A stretch of DNA of 64,000 nucleotides from Rubinisphaera italica. Its GTDB lineage: Bacteria > Planctomycetota > Planctomycetia > Planctomycetales > Planctomycetaceae. A model generated the notes under the pieces. It had not been told where the DNA came from. It searched no databases and was given only the letters and a program-made list of their open reading frames with translations. The DNA is taken from contig NZ_SJPG01000001.1 in NCBI RefSeq assembly GCF_007859715.1, positions 4,366,728-4,430,727 on the forward strand, given 5' to 3'. This document shows positions 27,099 through 36,258 of the stretch, piece after piece. The position numbers and the translations under genes are program-made. Position 1 is the first letter of the stretch. Every line of letters begins with the position of its first letter.

Positions 27099-27474
27099 TC
27101 ACACAAAAAACTTCCAACCCTTTTATTTCTCGCTCGAACCGTCCGGTAATATTGCGGTGGTACGTTTCAAGCACCCTCGACTTTCCGAAGAAGATAATGT
27201 CGAACAGCTCGGATTCGAGTTGATGCATATCGTCGATCAACTCGGCTACAATCAGATTGTCCTCTCGATGAAAGGTGTCGAATGGATCACCTCTTCCATC
27301 ATCGGCAAGTTGATTCATCTGCATCGTCATCTCCAACGGATTAATGGGGAACTCGCCCTTTGCGAACTGGCTCCCGGTGTTGTTGATGTTATGGAGACCA
27401 GCCGTTTGGACACCTATTTCTGCATTATGCCTGGGGTAGAGGAATCCATTTCTCAGTTTGAGACTGAGAAGTGA
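27091..27474 (+). CDS. STAS-domain protein (anti-sigma factor antagonist type)
   Basis: 127 residues forming a single STAS domain: NIAVVRFKHPRLSEEDNVEQLG, YNQIVLSMKGVEWITSSIIGKLIHLHRHLQ, GELALCEL and the C-terminal helix. The paired Ser in the WITSSIIGKL loop is the position phosphorylated in SpoIIAA/RsbV proteins. It probably belongs to a partner-switching pathway, though no kinase or phosphatase lies nearby. Its ATG lies inside the end of mtaB, so translation is coupled. Confidence 0.85.
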   Translation: MSDHTKNFQPFYFSLEPSGNIAVVRFKHPRLSEEDNVEQLGFELMHIVDQLGYNQIVLSMKGVEWITSSIIGKLIHLHRHLQRINGELALCELAPGVVDVMETSRLDTYFCIMPGVEESISQFETEK

Positions 27475-27486
27475 GCAGGCATCTTT

Positions 27487-27687
27487 ACCCGAAGCGTAAG
27501 CGAGGGGCCTGCGTGGAATTCATAATCGGTGATATTTTGTCCATTTCAACCCTGTTGAATGGATGGCAAAACAAGCGATGTTAATACTCGCAGATCTGTT
27601 TTTTACATGAGATAACTGGCACGAATTGATATTAGAGTTTAATCGAATTCATGATCGAAAGCCGTCCACTCGCTGACGCTTCGGGTT
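27487..27687. repeat. Inverted pair of the ACCCGAAGCG repeat
   Basis: Left arm ACCCGAAGCGTAAGCGAGGGG (27487-27507); right arm CTCGCTGACGCTTCGGGT (27669-27686), its near reverse complement, with about 160 bases between. A single half copy is at 10653-10680. No gene in the interval. Confidence 0.75.
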
Positions 27688-27721
27688 ATGATGCTCGGTG
27701 CAATGTATTTGTGATAAACGG

Positions 27722-27738
27722 ACAGGCTGGAAGCCTGT
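27722..27738. repeat. Short hairpin repeat upstream of tmk
   Basis: Perfect 7-bp stem ACAGGCT/AGCCTGT with a GGA loop, 24 bases before the tmk start. Probably a dispersed planctomycete repeat; in this position it could affect tmk translation. Confidence 0.6.
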
Positions 27739-27762
27739 CTTGCGGATGTGATTTTTGCCGGG

Positions 27763-28488
27763 ATGTCATCGGCACCATTTGAAAGATTAAATTTGTCATA
27801 TTTTGTCGCGATCGAAGGAATCGATGGGTCCGGTAAAGGAACCCAGACTGCCGCCCTGCATGAATACTTTCAGCAGTCGGGTCTCGGAACCTCTTCCATT
27901 ACATTTCCTCGTTATGGTGAAACACTCATCGGTCGGCAGATTGGTCGATTTCTGGATGGACAATTTGGCGAACTGCAACACCTGCACCCGATTCCCATCT
28001 CCATGATGTATGCCGCAGAGCGATTTGAATCCCGGGAATTGATTTTCGAAAAGCTGAATGGATCCGAATTGCTAATTTCCGATCGCTACGTCGGATCCAA
28101 CTTCGCGCATCAGGGAGCCCGCCTTCAGGGAACCGAACGAGCGGAATTCCTGGAGTGGATTCAGAAACTTGAGTATGAGGTCTTTGGAGTTCCGCGACCA
28201 AATCTGGTGGTCGTTCTCGACTTACCTGCTGAAATCTCAGCGGAACGGGTCGCGATGAAAAATGCTCGTCATTACACCGAACAGGTGACCGACCTACACG
28301 AATCTGACTGCGATTATCTGGTCGGAGTTCGGGAAGTCTATCTCGAATTGTGTGAACAGAATGAAGCCTGGCAAGCCGTTTCCTGCCTCACTCCCTCGGG
28401 AGAAGCCCGCTCGCCTGAAGAGATTCAAAATGAACTTCGGGAGTTAATCACTTCTCGAATGAATCTGCAACTTGACTCCAAAGCGTAA
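27763..28488 (+). CDS. tmk: Thymidylate kinase
   Basis: About 241 residues. P-loop EGIDGSGKGT, ITFPRYG, the DRY segment ISDRYVGSNFAHQGAR and the LVVVLDLPAE block identify dTMP kinase, which makes dTDP for DNA synthesis. It is slightly longer than the 205-215 residues of the E. coli enzyme, with an extended C-terminus. A GTG at 27748 is an alternative start; ATG at 27763 was chosen. Confidence 0.93.
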   Translation: MSSAPFERLNLSYFVAIEGIDGSGKGTQTAALHEYFQQSGLGTSSITFPRYGETLIGRQIGRFLDGQFGELQHLHPIPISMMYAAERFESRELIFEKLNGSELLISDRYVGSNFAHQGARLQGTERAEFLEWIQKLEYEVFGVPRPNLVVVLDLPAEISAERVAMKNARHYTEQVTDLHESDCDYLVGVREVYLELCEQNEAWQAVSCLTPSGEARSPEEIQNELRELITSRMNLQLDSKA

Positions 28489-28588
28489 CGATTCCCCCGC
28501 TTAAATCGATTCTGCCGATCCTCTCAAAATTGACGCTTGTACGCATCAATGTTCAATCCTGATGTTCATTGAACATACGGTTCGATAC

Positions 28589-28750
28589 TAAGTGGGTGGC
28601 ACGTCCCAGAACGAAGTGATGGGCGTGGCCGGGTGCCATGCTTGCATCACGCAGCAGGGCAAGCATGATTGGACGCAGTTCAACAGATTATCTCCCAATC
28701 AAAATTCCTGTTGGGTTACGCTTCGCTAACCCAACCTACGGGCTACGGGC
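28589..28750. repeat. Composite of dispersed repeats before the ftsW-like gene
   Basis: Contains GTGGGTGGCACGTCCCAG...GGCCGGGTGCCATGCTTG...GGCAAGCATG and TTGGGTTACGCTTCGCTAACCCAACCTACGG in short palindromic units (GGGTTA.CG/CG.TAACCC). An in-frame extension of the downstream gene runs through it but is not a plausible protein N-terminus. Confidence 0.6.
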
Positions 28751-28754
28751 TCGA

Positions 28755-29909
28755 ATGAAACCCATGACAACACTCCCCGCAACCTCTGAAAAGCCGTTGG
28801 CCCGTGATGGGTTTATAATGGCGATGATTGCGCTGCTGGGACTGGGCACCATGATGGTTTTCTCCTCAACAGGCGCAACCCGCGTCCTGGAATTGCGGAC
28901 TGATTACCTGGTCAAACACCTGACATTTTTGAGTCTGGTGGGCGTGATGTTTCTCACGGTCATCAATCTGCCGACACGGTTGATTCTGAAGCTGGCTCCC
29001 TGGATGTATCTGGCTGGACTTGGGTTACTGGCTCTGGTTCTGATTCCCGGACTGGGAGTAAAGATCAATGGAGCCCGCCGCTGGTTTCATCTCGGACCAG
29101 TCTCGTTACAGCCGTCTGAATTTATGAAAATCTTTCTGCCTTTGTTTTTGGCCACGATGTCCCGCTGGTCACGACAGCGCACTTATACCCTAGCTAACGG
29201 CATTGCTTTTATCGCGATTCTCATCACTCCTGTGCTCATTGCGATAGAGCCTGATCTCGGGACCGCAGCTATTGTCTTTTGCATGGGAGCCTGCTATTTA
29301 TTCTTAGCGGGGTTTCCGCTCAAGCTATTCGTTGCGGGATTCAGCTGTATGGTCCCGGTGCTGGGCGGATTGATGCTCTATCGTCCCTACCAGTTAAAAC
29401 GTGTCATGGATTACGTCACCGCTCTCGGTAACTGGGAGAATGCTCAATATCAGGTGAAGCAGTCTCTGCTCTCTATCGGTTCGGGAGGAATGTGGGGGAT
29501 TGGCCCGGGGCGAGGGTTGCAGAAACTGAGTTTTCTGCCGGAATCGCACACCGACTTTGTGTTTGCCGTGATCGGAGAAGAACTTGGACTGGTTGGCACG
29601 CTGGCGACAATTTCTCTGTGGTTGTTGCTCTTCTTGTGTGGAGTCAAGCTTGTACAAAGTGTACAGCAGGATCGCGAACGTTTTGCCTTAGCCGGAACTC
29701 TGCTTGCGGGCATTGTCATTCAGGCGGCGATCAATGTCTGTGTTGTGACTTCGCTCGTTCCTCCCAAGGGGATTTCGCATCCCCTGCTCAGTTACGGCGG
29801 CAGTAATCTGCTCGCAACAATGCTTGCCTTTGCACTGATTATCAATTTGACTCAGCAACAGAAAAATACTCTTTCAGACGACCATTTGCATTCGACTCAA
29901 TTCGATTAA
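28755..29909 (+). CDS. FtsW/RodA/SpoVE family peptidoglycan polymerase
   Basis: About 385 residues of the SEDS family with some 10 membrane spans. Signature blocks: VFSSTGA, GVKINGARRWFHLGPVSLQPSEFMKI, IAIEPDLGTA, VKQSLLSIGSGGMWGIGPGRG, LPESHTDFVFAVIGEELG and GISHPLLSYGGSNLLA. SEDS proteins are the transglycosylases of the elongation and division machineries. The LPESHTDFIFA and GGS pattern favours FtsW over RodA. I placed the start at 28755 because the upstream frame consists of dispersed repeat. It shares stop-codon bases with the convergent DUF1207 gene. Confidence 0.9.
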   Translation: MKPMTTLPATSEKPLARDGFIMAMIALLGLGTMMVFSSTGATRVLELRTDYLVKHLTFLSLVGVMFLTVINLPTRLILKLAPWMYLAGLGLLALVLIPGLGVKINGARRWFHLGPVSLQPSEFMKIFLPLFLATMSRWSRQRTYTLANGIAFIAILITPVLIAIEPDLGTAAIVFCMGACYLFLAGFPLKLFVAGFSCMVPVLGGLMLYRPYQLKRVMDYVTALGNWENAQYQVKQSLLSIGSGGMWGIGPGRGLQKLSFLPESHTDFVFAVIGEELGLVGTLATISLWLLLFLCGVKLVQSVQQDRERFALAGTLLAGIVIQAAINVCVVTSLVPPKGISHPLLSYGGSNLLATMLAFALIINLTQQQKNTLSDDHLHSTQFD

Positions 29910-30895
29910 TAGTCGTACCACAACCCAACGCCAATCTGCATTTCATGTTCATCGTAGAATGAAAACTGCGGGCTTTCCCCGTTGTAATAATAGAGACCCG
30001 TACGGAGCGTTCCCGCTGTGAGGTTGTCACCCTTCCAGGCCCAACCGGCCTGCAAAGCAACGTTTCCACCAAAGTTGACTTCCTCGCGAAGATGAGTATT
30101 GAAGGCGATGAAAGGTTTTCCCTGAGGCCCAGTTGGGCATGTCGGACCGTAATCGAATCCGAACTGGAATTCCCAGGGTTCGGAAATTTCATTATGAAAC
30201 GACCAGCTCGTCTCGGCGTATAATCGTAACTCGGGAAATGCGTAATAGGAGTAGCCGAAGACGAACGCATCTCGGTAATAATTCAACCGATTGAAGCCAA
30301 CATTGTTCAGCAGAAACTCATCCCCAAGATGCGAACTGACATGATAAAACCCGAACTTATAGCGATGCGGCCCATCTCCATAAGTTCCGAGCAAGTCGTA
30401 GCGATAGTCGGTTGCGATCACATCCAGATCACCCCAGTTCTGTCGCAACTTGGCACCGCCGAGCAGGTCGAACTGAAATCCTTCTGGAGTATCGTGCGGA
30501 CCAAAACGAAACAGGCCGAGACGCCCCCCCATCGTTGAATCGACATAGGTCTGATCTCCACTCACGTTGTCGATCTGAGTCGACAGTCTCGGTTCCGCAG
30601 CACTGGCCCAATAAGTTCCATAAATGAAACCTTCCGGCAGGAATTGCCGTTCCCAGATTTCTACATAAGGGGAACAGTATTGGGCGGTTTGAGTTTCCGG
30701 ATAATCAGGGCGAAACGGCGGAGCTTCGCTAGTGATCAACTCCTGTGCATTCACCGGAAAGCCGCCGCAGAGAGTGAGGATTATCACAAACAGCAGGCCT
30801 GTTTTAATCAGTGTGTGGTTGTGCCCCACAAAATACTGTTGCAAAACGGCTGCAGCATCGAATGTTATGGCAGAAAATTTTGAAGGGTTTCGCAT
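29906..30895 (-). CDS. DUF1207 domain protein, exported
   Basis: 329 residues. An uncleaved or signal-anchor type N-terminus of ~50 residues (hydrophobic core TGLLFVIILTLCGGFPVNAQE) precedes the DUF1207 domain (WERQFLPEGFIYGTYWASAAEPR, GGRLGLFRFG, FGYSYYAFPELRLYAETSW). The alternating polar and aromatic strands and the terminal FSFYDEHEMQIGVGLWYDY resemble an outer-membrane beta-barrel. The start is well supported by AAGGAGG. Function unknown. The convergent SEDS gene shares its final bases. Confidence 0.88.
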   Translation of the reverse strand: MRNPSKFSAITFDAAAVLQQYFVGHNHTLIKTGLLFVIILTLCGGFPVNAQELITSEAPPFRPDYPETQTAQYCSPYVEIWERQFLPEGFIYGTYWASAAEPRLSTQIDNVSGDQTYVDSTMGGRLGLFRFGPHDTPEGFQFDLLGGAKLRQNWGDLDVIATDYRYDLLGTYGDGPHRYKFGFYHVSSHLGDEFLLNNVGFNRLNYYRDAFVFGYSYYAFPELRLYAETSWSFHNEISEPWEFQFGFDYGPTCPTGPQGKPFIAFNTHLREEVNFGGNVALQAGWAWKGDNLTAGTLRTGLYYYNGESPQFSFYDEHEMQIGVGLWYDY

Positions 30896-30954
30896 TGGTT
30901 CCTCCTTGAACCATCACCGCGAAATAATCGTTAATCATCGACATGAAAACGTCG

Positions 30955-31599
30955 TTAGTTTGAGCTGATAAACTCGGCTGTGGTCTGTTGCTCAGTGTCG
31001 ATTTTATTGCCAGGCTTTTCCCCTAGCAGGACGAGCATCGTGCGGATGATGCCGGGGATATCCTGTTCTCCCGATCCTGATCGAGCAACGACTGTCATTC
31101 CATGAGCGGTGTTCACAAAGAACGTCGCCAGATCCTCCGGTCGATGTCCCTCGGGAAGTTCGCCTTGATCTTGAGCTTCCTGCAGTTTCTCCTGCAGCAT
31201 CGATCGCATATCAGTAATCAACTTTCTGGCTCGCAGACCAACGGCGTTCTCGCTGGCTCCAAATTCAATAATCGTATGACTGACCAGACACCCTTTGCAG
31301 TCATGTTCTTCCTGAAACTCCTGCCAGCCGCGCACCCAGGTCCGAACATTCTCCAGCGGAGTGTACGGTCCGTTCAGGATCTCCTGAGTTCGGAAAAACA
31401 CATCGTTGGCGTACAGCTCAAAAGCTTGCTCGTAGAGGGCTTTCTTATCTCCAAATGTCGAGTACATGCTGCCGGAATTGATGCCCATCGCTTCGAGCAA
31501 CTCATCACAGGAAGCCGCTTCATAGCCTCGTTTCCAGAAGACATCCAAGGCAGAGGCTAACGCCTGCTGCTCATCAAATTTTTTCGGTCGTCCTACCAT
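30955..31599 (-). CDS. TetR/AcrR family transcriptional regulator
   Basis: About 214 residues. The N-terminal HTH is typical of TetR (GRPKKFDEQQALASALDVFWKRGY, INSGSMYSTFGDKKALYEQAF), followed by a ligand-binding helical domain (TYxxLENVRTWVRGW, CLVSHTIIEFG, ATFFVNTAHGM). The CKGCLV stretch resembles the C-terminal domain of quorum or thiol-responsive relatives, though this is a guess. ATG at 31599 is preferred over 31647 because the HTH should start a few residues in. It may regulate the DUF1207 gene 60 bp downstream. Confidence 0.87.
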   Translation of the reverse strand: MVGRPKKFDEQQALASALDVFWKRGYEAASCDELLEAMGINSGSMYSTFGDKKALYEQAFELYANDVFFRTQEILNGPYTPLENVRTWVRGWQEFQEEHDCKGCLVSHTIIEFGASENAVGLRARKLITDMRSMLQEKLQEAQDQGELPEGHRPEDLATFFVNTAHGMTVVARSGSGEQDIPGIIRTMLVLLGEKPGNKIDTEQQTTAEFISSN

Positions 31600-31760
31600 G
31601 GTTGGTTTCGGGATTCGATTTAAAGAATGAGTGGGGTAAACAGCCATATGCCATTAACTAGCATTATCGTCCTTTTTGAATCTTGATTCAACATGTAATT
31701 GAATCGGGTTTCAAAAATGCAAAAATGACATTTGGGGGAATTCTGACGGATTTCTCAATT

Positions 31761-33188
31761 TTACCGCCACTGAGCCGACCAGTCGGAGGTCTCGTATCCA
31801 CTGCGGATTCTCCATTCTCTCAGCACGCCGAGCAGTTCGCGTTTCTGATCGATGAAATTCTCGTCATCCCATAAGTTTCGGACTTCGGTCGGATCATTCT
31901 TGAGGTCAAACAGCTGCCCCCAGGGCTCATCGAGAAAGTGAACGAGCTTCCAGTCCTTACTGCGGACCATGGTCATGAATTGCGTTCCAGTCAGAATGCC
32001 ATCCTGAGCCTGCTCGGCAAACACATACTCGCGCTCCTGCCACTCTTCCTGAAACATCGCTGGTCGAATCGAGCGGGCTTCCAGACCTGCAGGCACTTCC
32101 GCTCCCGCCAGTTCCAGAATTGCCGGACCAATATCCATCTGCTGACACAATCCCTCAATCTTCTGACCCGCAGGAATCCGACCCGGCGACCACACCACCA
32201 GCGGCATTTTTGTGATCGTATCGTACATCGTCCATTTCTGACTGTGACCATGATCAGTCAGGCAATCGCCGTGATCGGAAGTGAAAATCACAATCGAATT
32301 TTCCAGATACCCCTTCTTGTCGAGTGTATTGAGAATCTTACCAACCTTCTCATCGATCATTGTGACATTGGCCAGGTAGTAAGCCCGCTGACGATGCCGT
32401 TGCTCCTCAGTTGGATTCAACTCCAGCACCACGGAATCGTGATCGACTTCCTGATTATGTGTCCGCAATTCCTTGAAAGGCTCCGGCTGCCCGGCAAGTT
32501 CTTCCTGCGTCACCTCAAGTAATGGCAGATCTTTTTTCAGATACGATTCCGCATAGCGGGGGATCGGATCGTAAGGCGGGTGCGGCCCCGGAAATCCAAT
32601 CTCCAGAAACAATGGCTGCGTCAGCGGTTTCGATTCCAGCCACCAGCAGGCCATATCTCCGACAAACATATCGCTGTGCAAATCTTCAGGCAGTTCCCAG
32701 TCGAACGCGCCGAGAGCATCGCGATAATCGTCCCGCTTCCGATATAGTTCCCGCTGCTGCTTCACATGCCCGCGAATCTGTAGAGCCTTGTCCCACTCGT
32801 CAAAATAGAATCGCTCTTCGAGATATCGATCTTTATTCTCAACGACAAACCGCTCATGAAAACCGAGCGGCGTATCATAAGGATAACTGTGCATCTTCCC
32901 GACATTCACACACCGATAACCAACCTGAGCCAGCTTTTCGATCCACGACCGCCGCCACAAATCCGCATTCTTGAGCACACCCGTCGTATGCGGATAGTAT
33001 CCGGTAAACAGACTCGCCCGCGCCGGCGCACAAGAAGCAGCAGTGATGAAACAGTTCGTAAACGTCGTTCCCTCATTCACCAGCCGATCCAGATTCGGAG
33101 TTTCCATGTAGGGAAACCCCAACGCATTGATCGTATCAAACCGCTGCTGATCAGTAATAATAAAGATAATATTCGGCTGGTCGGACAT
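31761..33188 (-). CDS. Sulfatase (formylglycine-dependent)
   Basis: 475 residues of the type I sulfatase family. The Cys-x-Pro-x-Arg signature is CAPAR at residues 53-57, where Cys is converted to formylglycine; metal ligands are near ITDQQ (residues 11-15) and TSDHGD. No signal peptide is visible, so it may act in the cytoplasm after uptake of sulfated sugars, although N-terminal extensions cannot be excluded. Planctomycetes carry dozens of sulfatases. The VOC gene lies just upstream on the same strand. Confidence 0.93.
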   Translation of the reverse strand: MSDQPNIIFIITDQQRFDTINALGFPYMETPNLDRLVNEGTTFTNCFITAASCAPARASLFTGYYPHTTGVLKNADLWRRSWIEKLAQVGYRCVNVGKMHSYPYDTPLGFHERFVVENKDRYLEERFYFDEWDKALQIRGHVKQQRELYRKRDDYRDALGAFDWELPEDLHSDMFVGDMACWWLESKPLTQPLFLEIGFPGPHPPYDPIPRYAESYLKKDLPLLEVTQEELAGQPEPFKELRTHNQEVDHDSVVLELNPTEEQRHRQRAYYLANVTMIDEKVGKILNTLDKKGYLENSIVIFTSDHGDCLTDHGHSQKWTMYDTITKMPLVVWSPGRIPAGQKIEGLCQQMDIGPAILELAGAEVPAGLEARSIRPAMFQEEWQEREYVFAEQAQDGILTGTQFMTMVRSKDWKLVHFLDEPWGQLFDLKNDPTEVRNLWDDENFIDQKRELLGVLREWRIRSGYETSDWSAQWR

Positions 33189-33217
33189 CGCTTAACTTCA
33201 ATGAAAAATCAAAAGTA

Positions 33218-33664
33218 CTACTCAAACATCGCACTGAAACGCCGCTGCATTTCTTCATGCGAAACATCTTCAATATGGGAGCCGAGCAACCATTCGTGAC
33301 CAAACGGATCGAGCACTTTCGATGAGCGCTCCCCATAAAACTGATCCTTCGGCTCCATCACCAGTTTCGCCCCCGCTGCCACCGCCTGTTTTGTCATCGC
33401 ATCGACATCCTCCACATGCAGGTGCACCGACGATCCCGTCCCCTCAAACGCTTCAGGCCCCTGAATGCCATATTCGGGATACTCATCGGAAAGCATAACC
33501 GTCTGCGATCCAAATTTCAGTTCCGCATGACCAATCCGCCCACCCGGCTCCGCCATCCGAAACTCTTCCACCGCTCCAAACGCCTGCTGATAAAACTCAA
33601 TCGCCGCAGCCGCATTACGAACCCGTAAATACGGATAAACCTCGTGAATGGCGTTCGCTGTCAT
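33218..33664 (-). CDS. VOC family protein (glyoxalase-like/PhnB type)
   Basis: About 148 residues with the beta-alpha-beta-beta-beta repeats of the vicinal oxygen chelate fold: VYPYLRVRNAAAAIEFYQQAFGA, GHAELKFGSQTVMLSDEYPE, VHLHVEDVDAMTKQAVAAGA and DPFGHEWLLG. The His and Glu positions fit PhnB-like members. Function is unassigned (possible isomerase or resistance-type protein). Start at 33664 (ATG); a TTG at 33718 would add 18 residues. It lies 29 bp before the sulfatase on the same strand. Confidence 0.85.
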   Translation of the reverse strand: MTANAIHEVYPYLRVRNAAAAIEFYQQAFGAVEEFRMAEPGGRIGHAELKFGSQTVMLSDEYPEYGIQGPEAFEGTGSSVHLHVEDVDAMTKQAVAAGAKLVMEPKDQFYGERSSKVLDPFGHEWLLGSHIEDVSHEEMQRRFSAMFE

Positions 33665-33762
33665 CGCTGAAATCCCGAATAGAGTGATGTCCGAATGGAC
33701 GACTTGAACTTGCTCCAATAAGAGCAGTACATGTTACTCTTATCATTCTACTTTACAAATTA

Positions 33763-33830
33763 AGAACCGCAGATGAACACAGATAGACGCAGATATTTTG
33801 CATCTGCGTTTATCTGCGGATAAGTTCCTA
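33763..33830. repeat. Palindromic dispersed repeat (GAACCGCAGATG type)
   Basis: GAACCGCAGATGAACACAGA TAGACGCAGAT pairs imperfectly with the following ATCTGCGTTTATCTGCGG. Same family as 25361-25420. Confidence 0.7.
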
Positions 33831-33833
33831 AAT

Positions 33834-35021
33834 TTAAATCCAAGGTCCAGTCGTCAAAACTTCAGCCTGACACAAATCCTGCAATGAAGTCATCAGTTTC
33901 GCTTCTGAATTCCGCAGCACGAGTAATGTCCAGTTCGCAGGTCGTCCAATCTGAATGGTGGTTTCCATCCCTAAGCTTTTTGCTCCATTGATCGTCGCCA
34001 TTTCCAAAAGTCTCCTCGGTTCCACATCGGGAAACTGCTGTTTTAGAAAGCGAACTTCATTCCAGATCGATAAATCCGGATTCGAACCTCGACCATCCGT
34101 CCCGATCGCAACATTCACACCAGCCTCCAGCATCGATTGCCAGGGATGTTGTGTGTGTCCAAAATAATGATGTGTCCTAGGACAGTAAACGATATGCATT
34201 TGCGGATGCTCTGCCAGGAATTGTATCTCCTGTTCGTCCAGATAATTCCCATGAGCGAGCAGCACTCGGGGAGCATGCGAAAGCACCTTTAATAAATCGA
34301 GTGGTCTGGTTCCAGATGGATACATGTCTGCCGACCACATTCCGAATTGACTGAGCATGTCAACCAGTTCGCCAGTTCCCTCTGTCAGCAATTCCAGCTC
34401 GGCTTTCGTCTCTGCCAGATGCATCATTAAGGGGATCCCCATGTCTTGAGACAACTGCACACAATGCTCCAGTAAATCGGGGCGGACCGTAAACGGGGCA
34501 TGTGGACTCAAGCCAAATCGGGAACTTCCAGATTCCTGCACAAACGCTGAAATCTGCTCCTTTTGATTTGTGACCGCTTCATCCGTCAGGCCAATCACTT
34601 CCTGAAACAGAATCACTTCCGGTTGATTGTCTCCCGTCTGAGGATAACAGCCCACTGGCTGCGTTTTCACATCAGCCAGAAAACCAACGCTTACTCGTGC
34701 AGACTCTTCAATTCCTGCTCGAATGGCAGCGGAGACATCTTGATTCTCTCGCCTCGTTCGCATCGTTTCGCCAATCCATTTTGGGAAAGGTCGATTCGTA
34801 ACAAACGGTTGTTTCAACTGACTGAACTCGAGATGGCAATGCGCATTCACCAGTGGCGGGATAATGGCTGCATTGCCCAAGTCGGTCGCGTTTGGCGAAC
34901 GTCCGGCTGTGATCTCCACAAGCATGCCCTGCTCGCAGATGAGCGTCACATCCCGTAAAACTTCATCCGATTCCCCTGTCCAAAGCAGAGGAGTATAAAA
35001 AGCAGTGGCGATATCTGTCAT
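33834..35021 (-). CDS. Amidohydrolase, TRZ/ATZ-type deaminase family
   Basis: 395 residues. Metal ligand motif NAHCHLEF (His 61 and 63), MHLAETKAELELL, LLAHGNYLDEQEI, VYCPRTHHYFGH and GTDGRGSNPDLSIWNEVRFL carry the His and Asp residues of the cyclic deaminase branch (guanine deaminase, cytosine deaminase, aminofutalosine deaminase). The last would fit menaquinone synthesis by the futalosine pathway; no other mqn gene is in the window. Start has TTGAGG upstream. Confidence 0.85.
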   Translation of the reverse strand: MTDIATAFYTPLLWTGESDEVLRDVTLICEQGMLVEITAGRSPNATDLGNAAIIPPLVNAHCHLEFSQLKQPFVTNRPFPKWIGETMRTRRENQDVSAAIRAGIEESARVSVGFLADVKTQPVGCYPQTGDNQPEVILFQEVIGLTDEAVTNQKEQISAFVQESGSSRFGLSPHAPFTVRPDLLEHCVQLSQDMGIPLMMHLAETKAELELLTEGTGELVDMLSQFGMWSADMYPSGTRPLDLLKVLSHAPRVLLAHGNYLDEQEIQFLAEHPQMHIVYCPRTHHYFGHTQHPWQSMLEAGVNVAIGTDGRGSNPDLSIWNEVRFLKQQFPDVEPRRLLEMATINGAKSLGMETTIQIGRPANWTLLVLRNSEAKLMTSLQDLCQAEVLTTGPWI

Positions 35022-35167
35022 GCCTCAAGGATATTCTCTCAAGAGAAACATTCCCAGCCATACAACATTAGCATTCGCTCCAGGTGTCTGTTGTATCGGA
35101 GTTTGATATTGTATCTGTTAGAGTTTCTATTGAATGATCGATCTCCCTGCTGACAGAAAGTGGTTCT

Positions 35168-35983
35168 ATGTTCAAGCGACGTTTGTTTCTCTCTGTATTG
35201 TCTTCCTGCGTTTTGTCGAGCTGCTTAACGACTCCCCTATTTGCTCAGGATGAAACCAAGTTGCCGGAGCGTGATCAGTTTCATCTGTTTCTGCTCATTG
35301 GTCAGTCCAATATGGCTGGGCGAGGGAAGGTGAGTGAAGTAGACCTGACTCCACAACCCCGTGTCCTCTGCTTCACCCAGGAACAAAAATGGCAGCCCGC
35401 AGTCGATCCACTCCATTTTGATAAACCGTCGATAGTCGGGGTCGGGATTGGAAAAACATTTGGAACGATCATTGCGGAAAAGAATCCAGAGATTGTTGTC
35501 GGCTTGATTCCCTGTGCCGTGGGCGGTTCGCCGATCTCCTCCTGGGAGCCAGGTGGCTATCACGCACAGACGAAGTCACACCCTTATGACGACATGCTCA
35601 AACGCTGTCGTGTGGCTATGAAGTCAGGGAAGTTGAAGGGAATCTTATGGCATCAGGGGGAGTCGGATTCGAATCCAAAACAGAGCGTTGTGCATGAACA
35701 GAAGCTCCACGAATTGATTGACCGGTTGCGGAAAGATCTTGACGCTCCCGAAGTGCCTTTCATTGCAGGGCAGCTCGGTCAATTCCCAGAGCGCCCCTGG
35801 TCAGCTGATAAAAAGCTCGTCAATCAAGCTCATGAAACACTTCCGGAAAAGGTTCCACACACGGCTTTCGTCCCTTCCAACGGACTGACACACAAAGGCG
35901 ATCAGGTTCACTTCAACGCTGAATCCTACCGGGAATTCGGCAGACGCTACGCCAATGCTTATCTAAAGATGATCAAAGAATGA
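35168..35983 (+). CDS. Secreted carbohydrate acetyl-esterase (sialate O-acetylesterase type)
   Basis: 271 residues. A Sec signal peptide (about residues 1-27, ending near LFAQD) precedes an SGNH-like SASA/CE6 domain: LLIGQSNMAGRG with the nucleophile Ser, VVGLIPCAVGGSPISSW, GILWHQGESDSNP and a His near KGDQVHFNAESYREFG. It probably removes acetyl groups from xylan, sialic acid or other sugars outside the cell. Confidence 0.9.
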   Translation: MFKRRLFLSVLSSCVLSSCLTTPLFAQDETKLPERDQFHLFLLIGQSNMAGRGKVSEVDLTPQPRVLCFTQEQKWQPAVDPLHFDKPSIVGVGIGKTFGTIIAEKNPEIVVGLIPCAVGGSPISSWEPGGYHAQTKSHPYDDMLKRCRVAMKSGKLKGILWHQGESDSNPKQSVVHEQKLHELIDRLRKDLDAPEVPFIAGQLGQFPERPWSADKKLVNQAHETLPEKVPHTAFVPSNGLTHKGDQVHFNAESYREFGRRYANAYLKMIKE

Positions 35984-36258
35984 GTTCCCTGCAGGATGCT
36001 GACATTTCGATGGAATCTGCTCAGGACGACCGGGATTTCAGGGATCGTATTCGTCCGAAGCGGTGCAATCGGCAATTTCGCACTCTCCTGACTGAACAAT
36101 CCTCGAAAACCGCTGGTATTCCATGAGCCCTGCGGGCTATACTTTCGGGACACTTCTCGAAAATCTATCTTCAAACGACCGAGAGTTCGCAAGTCTGAGT
36201 TGAACACCGCAACTTGCAAGAATCAGCAAAACACCGAGAACGACATCAAGGAATCGTT

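Noticed and set aside
28638..28754. N-terminal extension of the ftsW-like gene
   Set aside because: Encoded by dispersed repeat sequence, with a good internal start at 28755.
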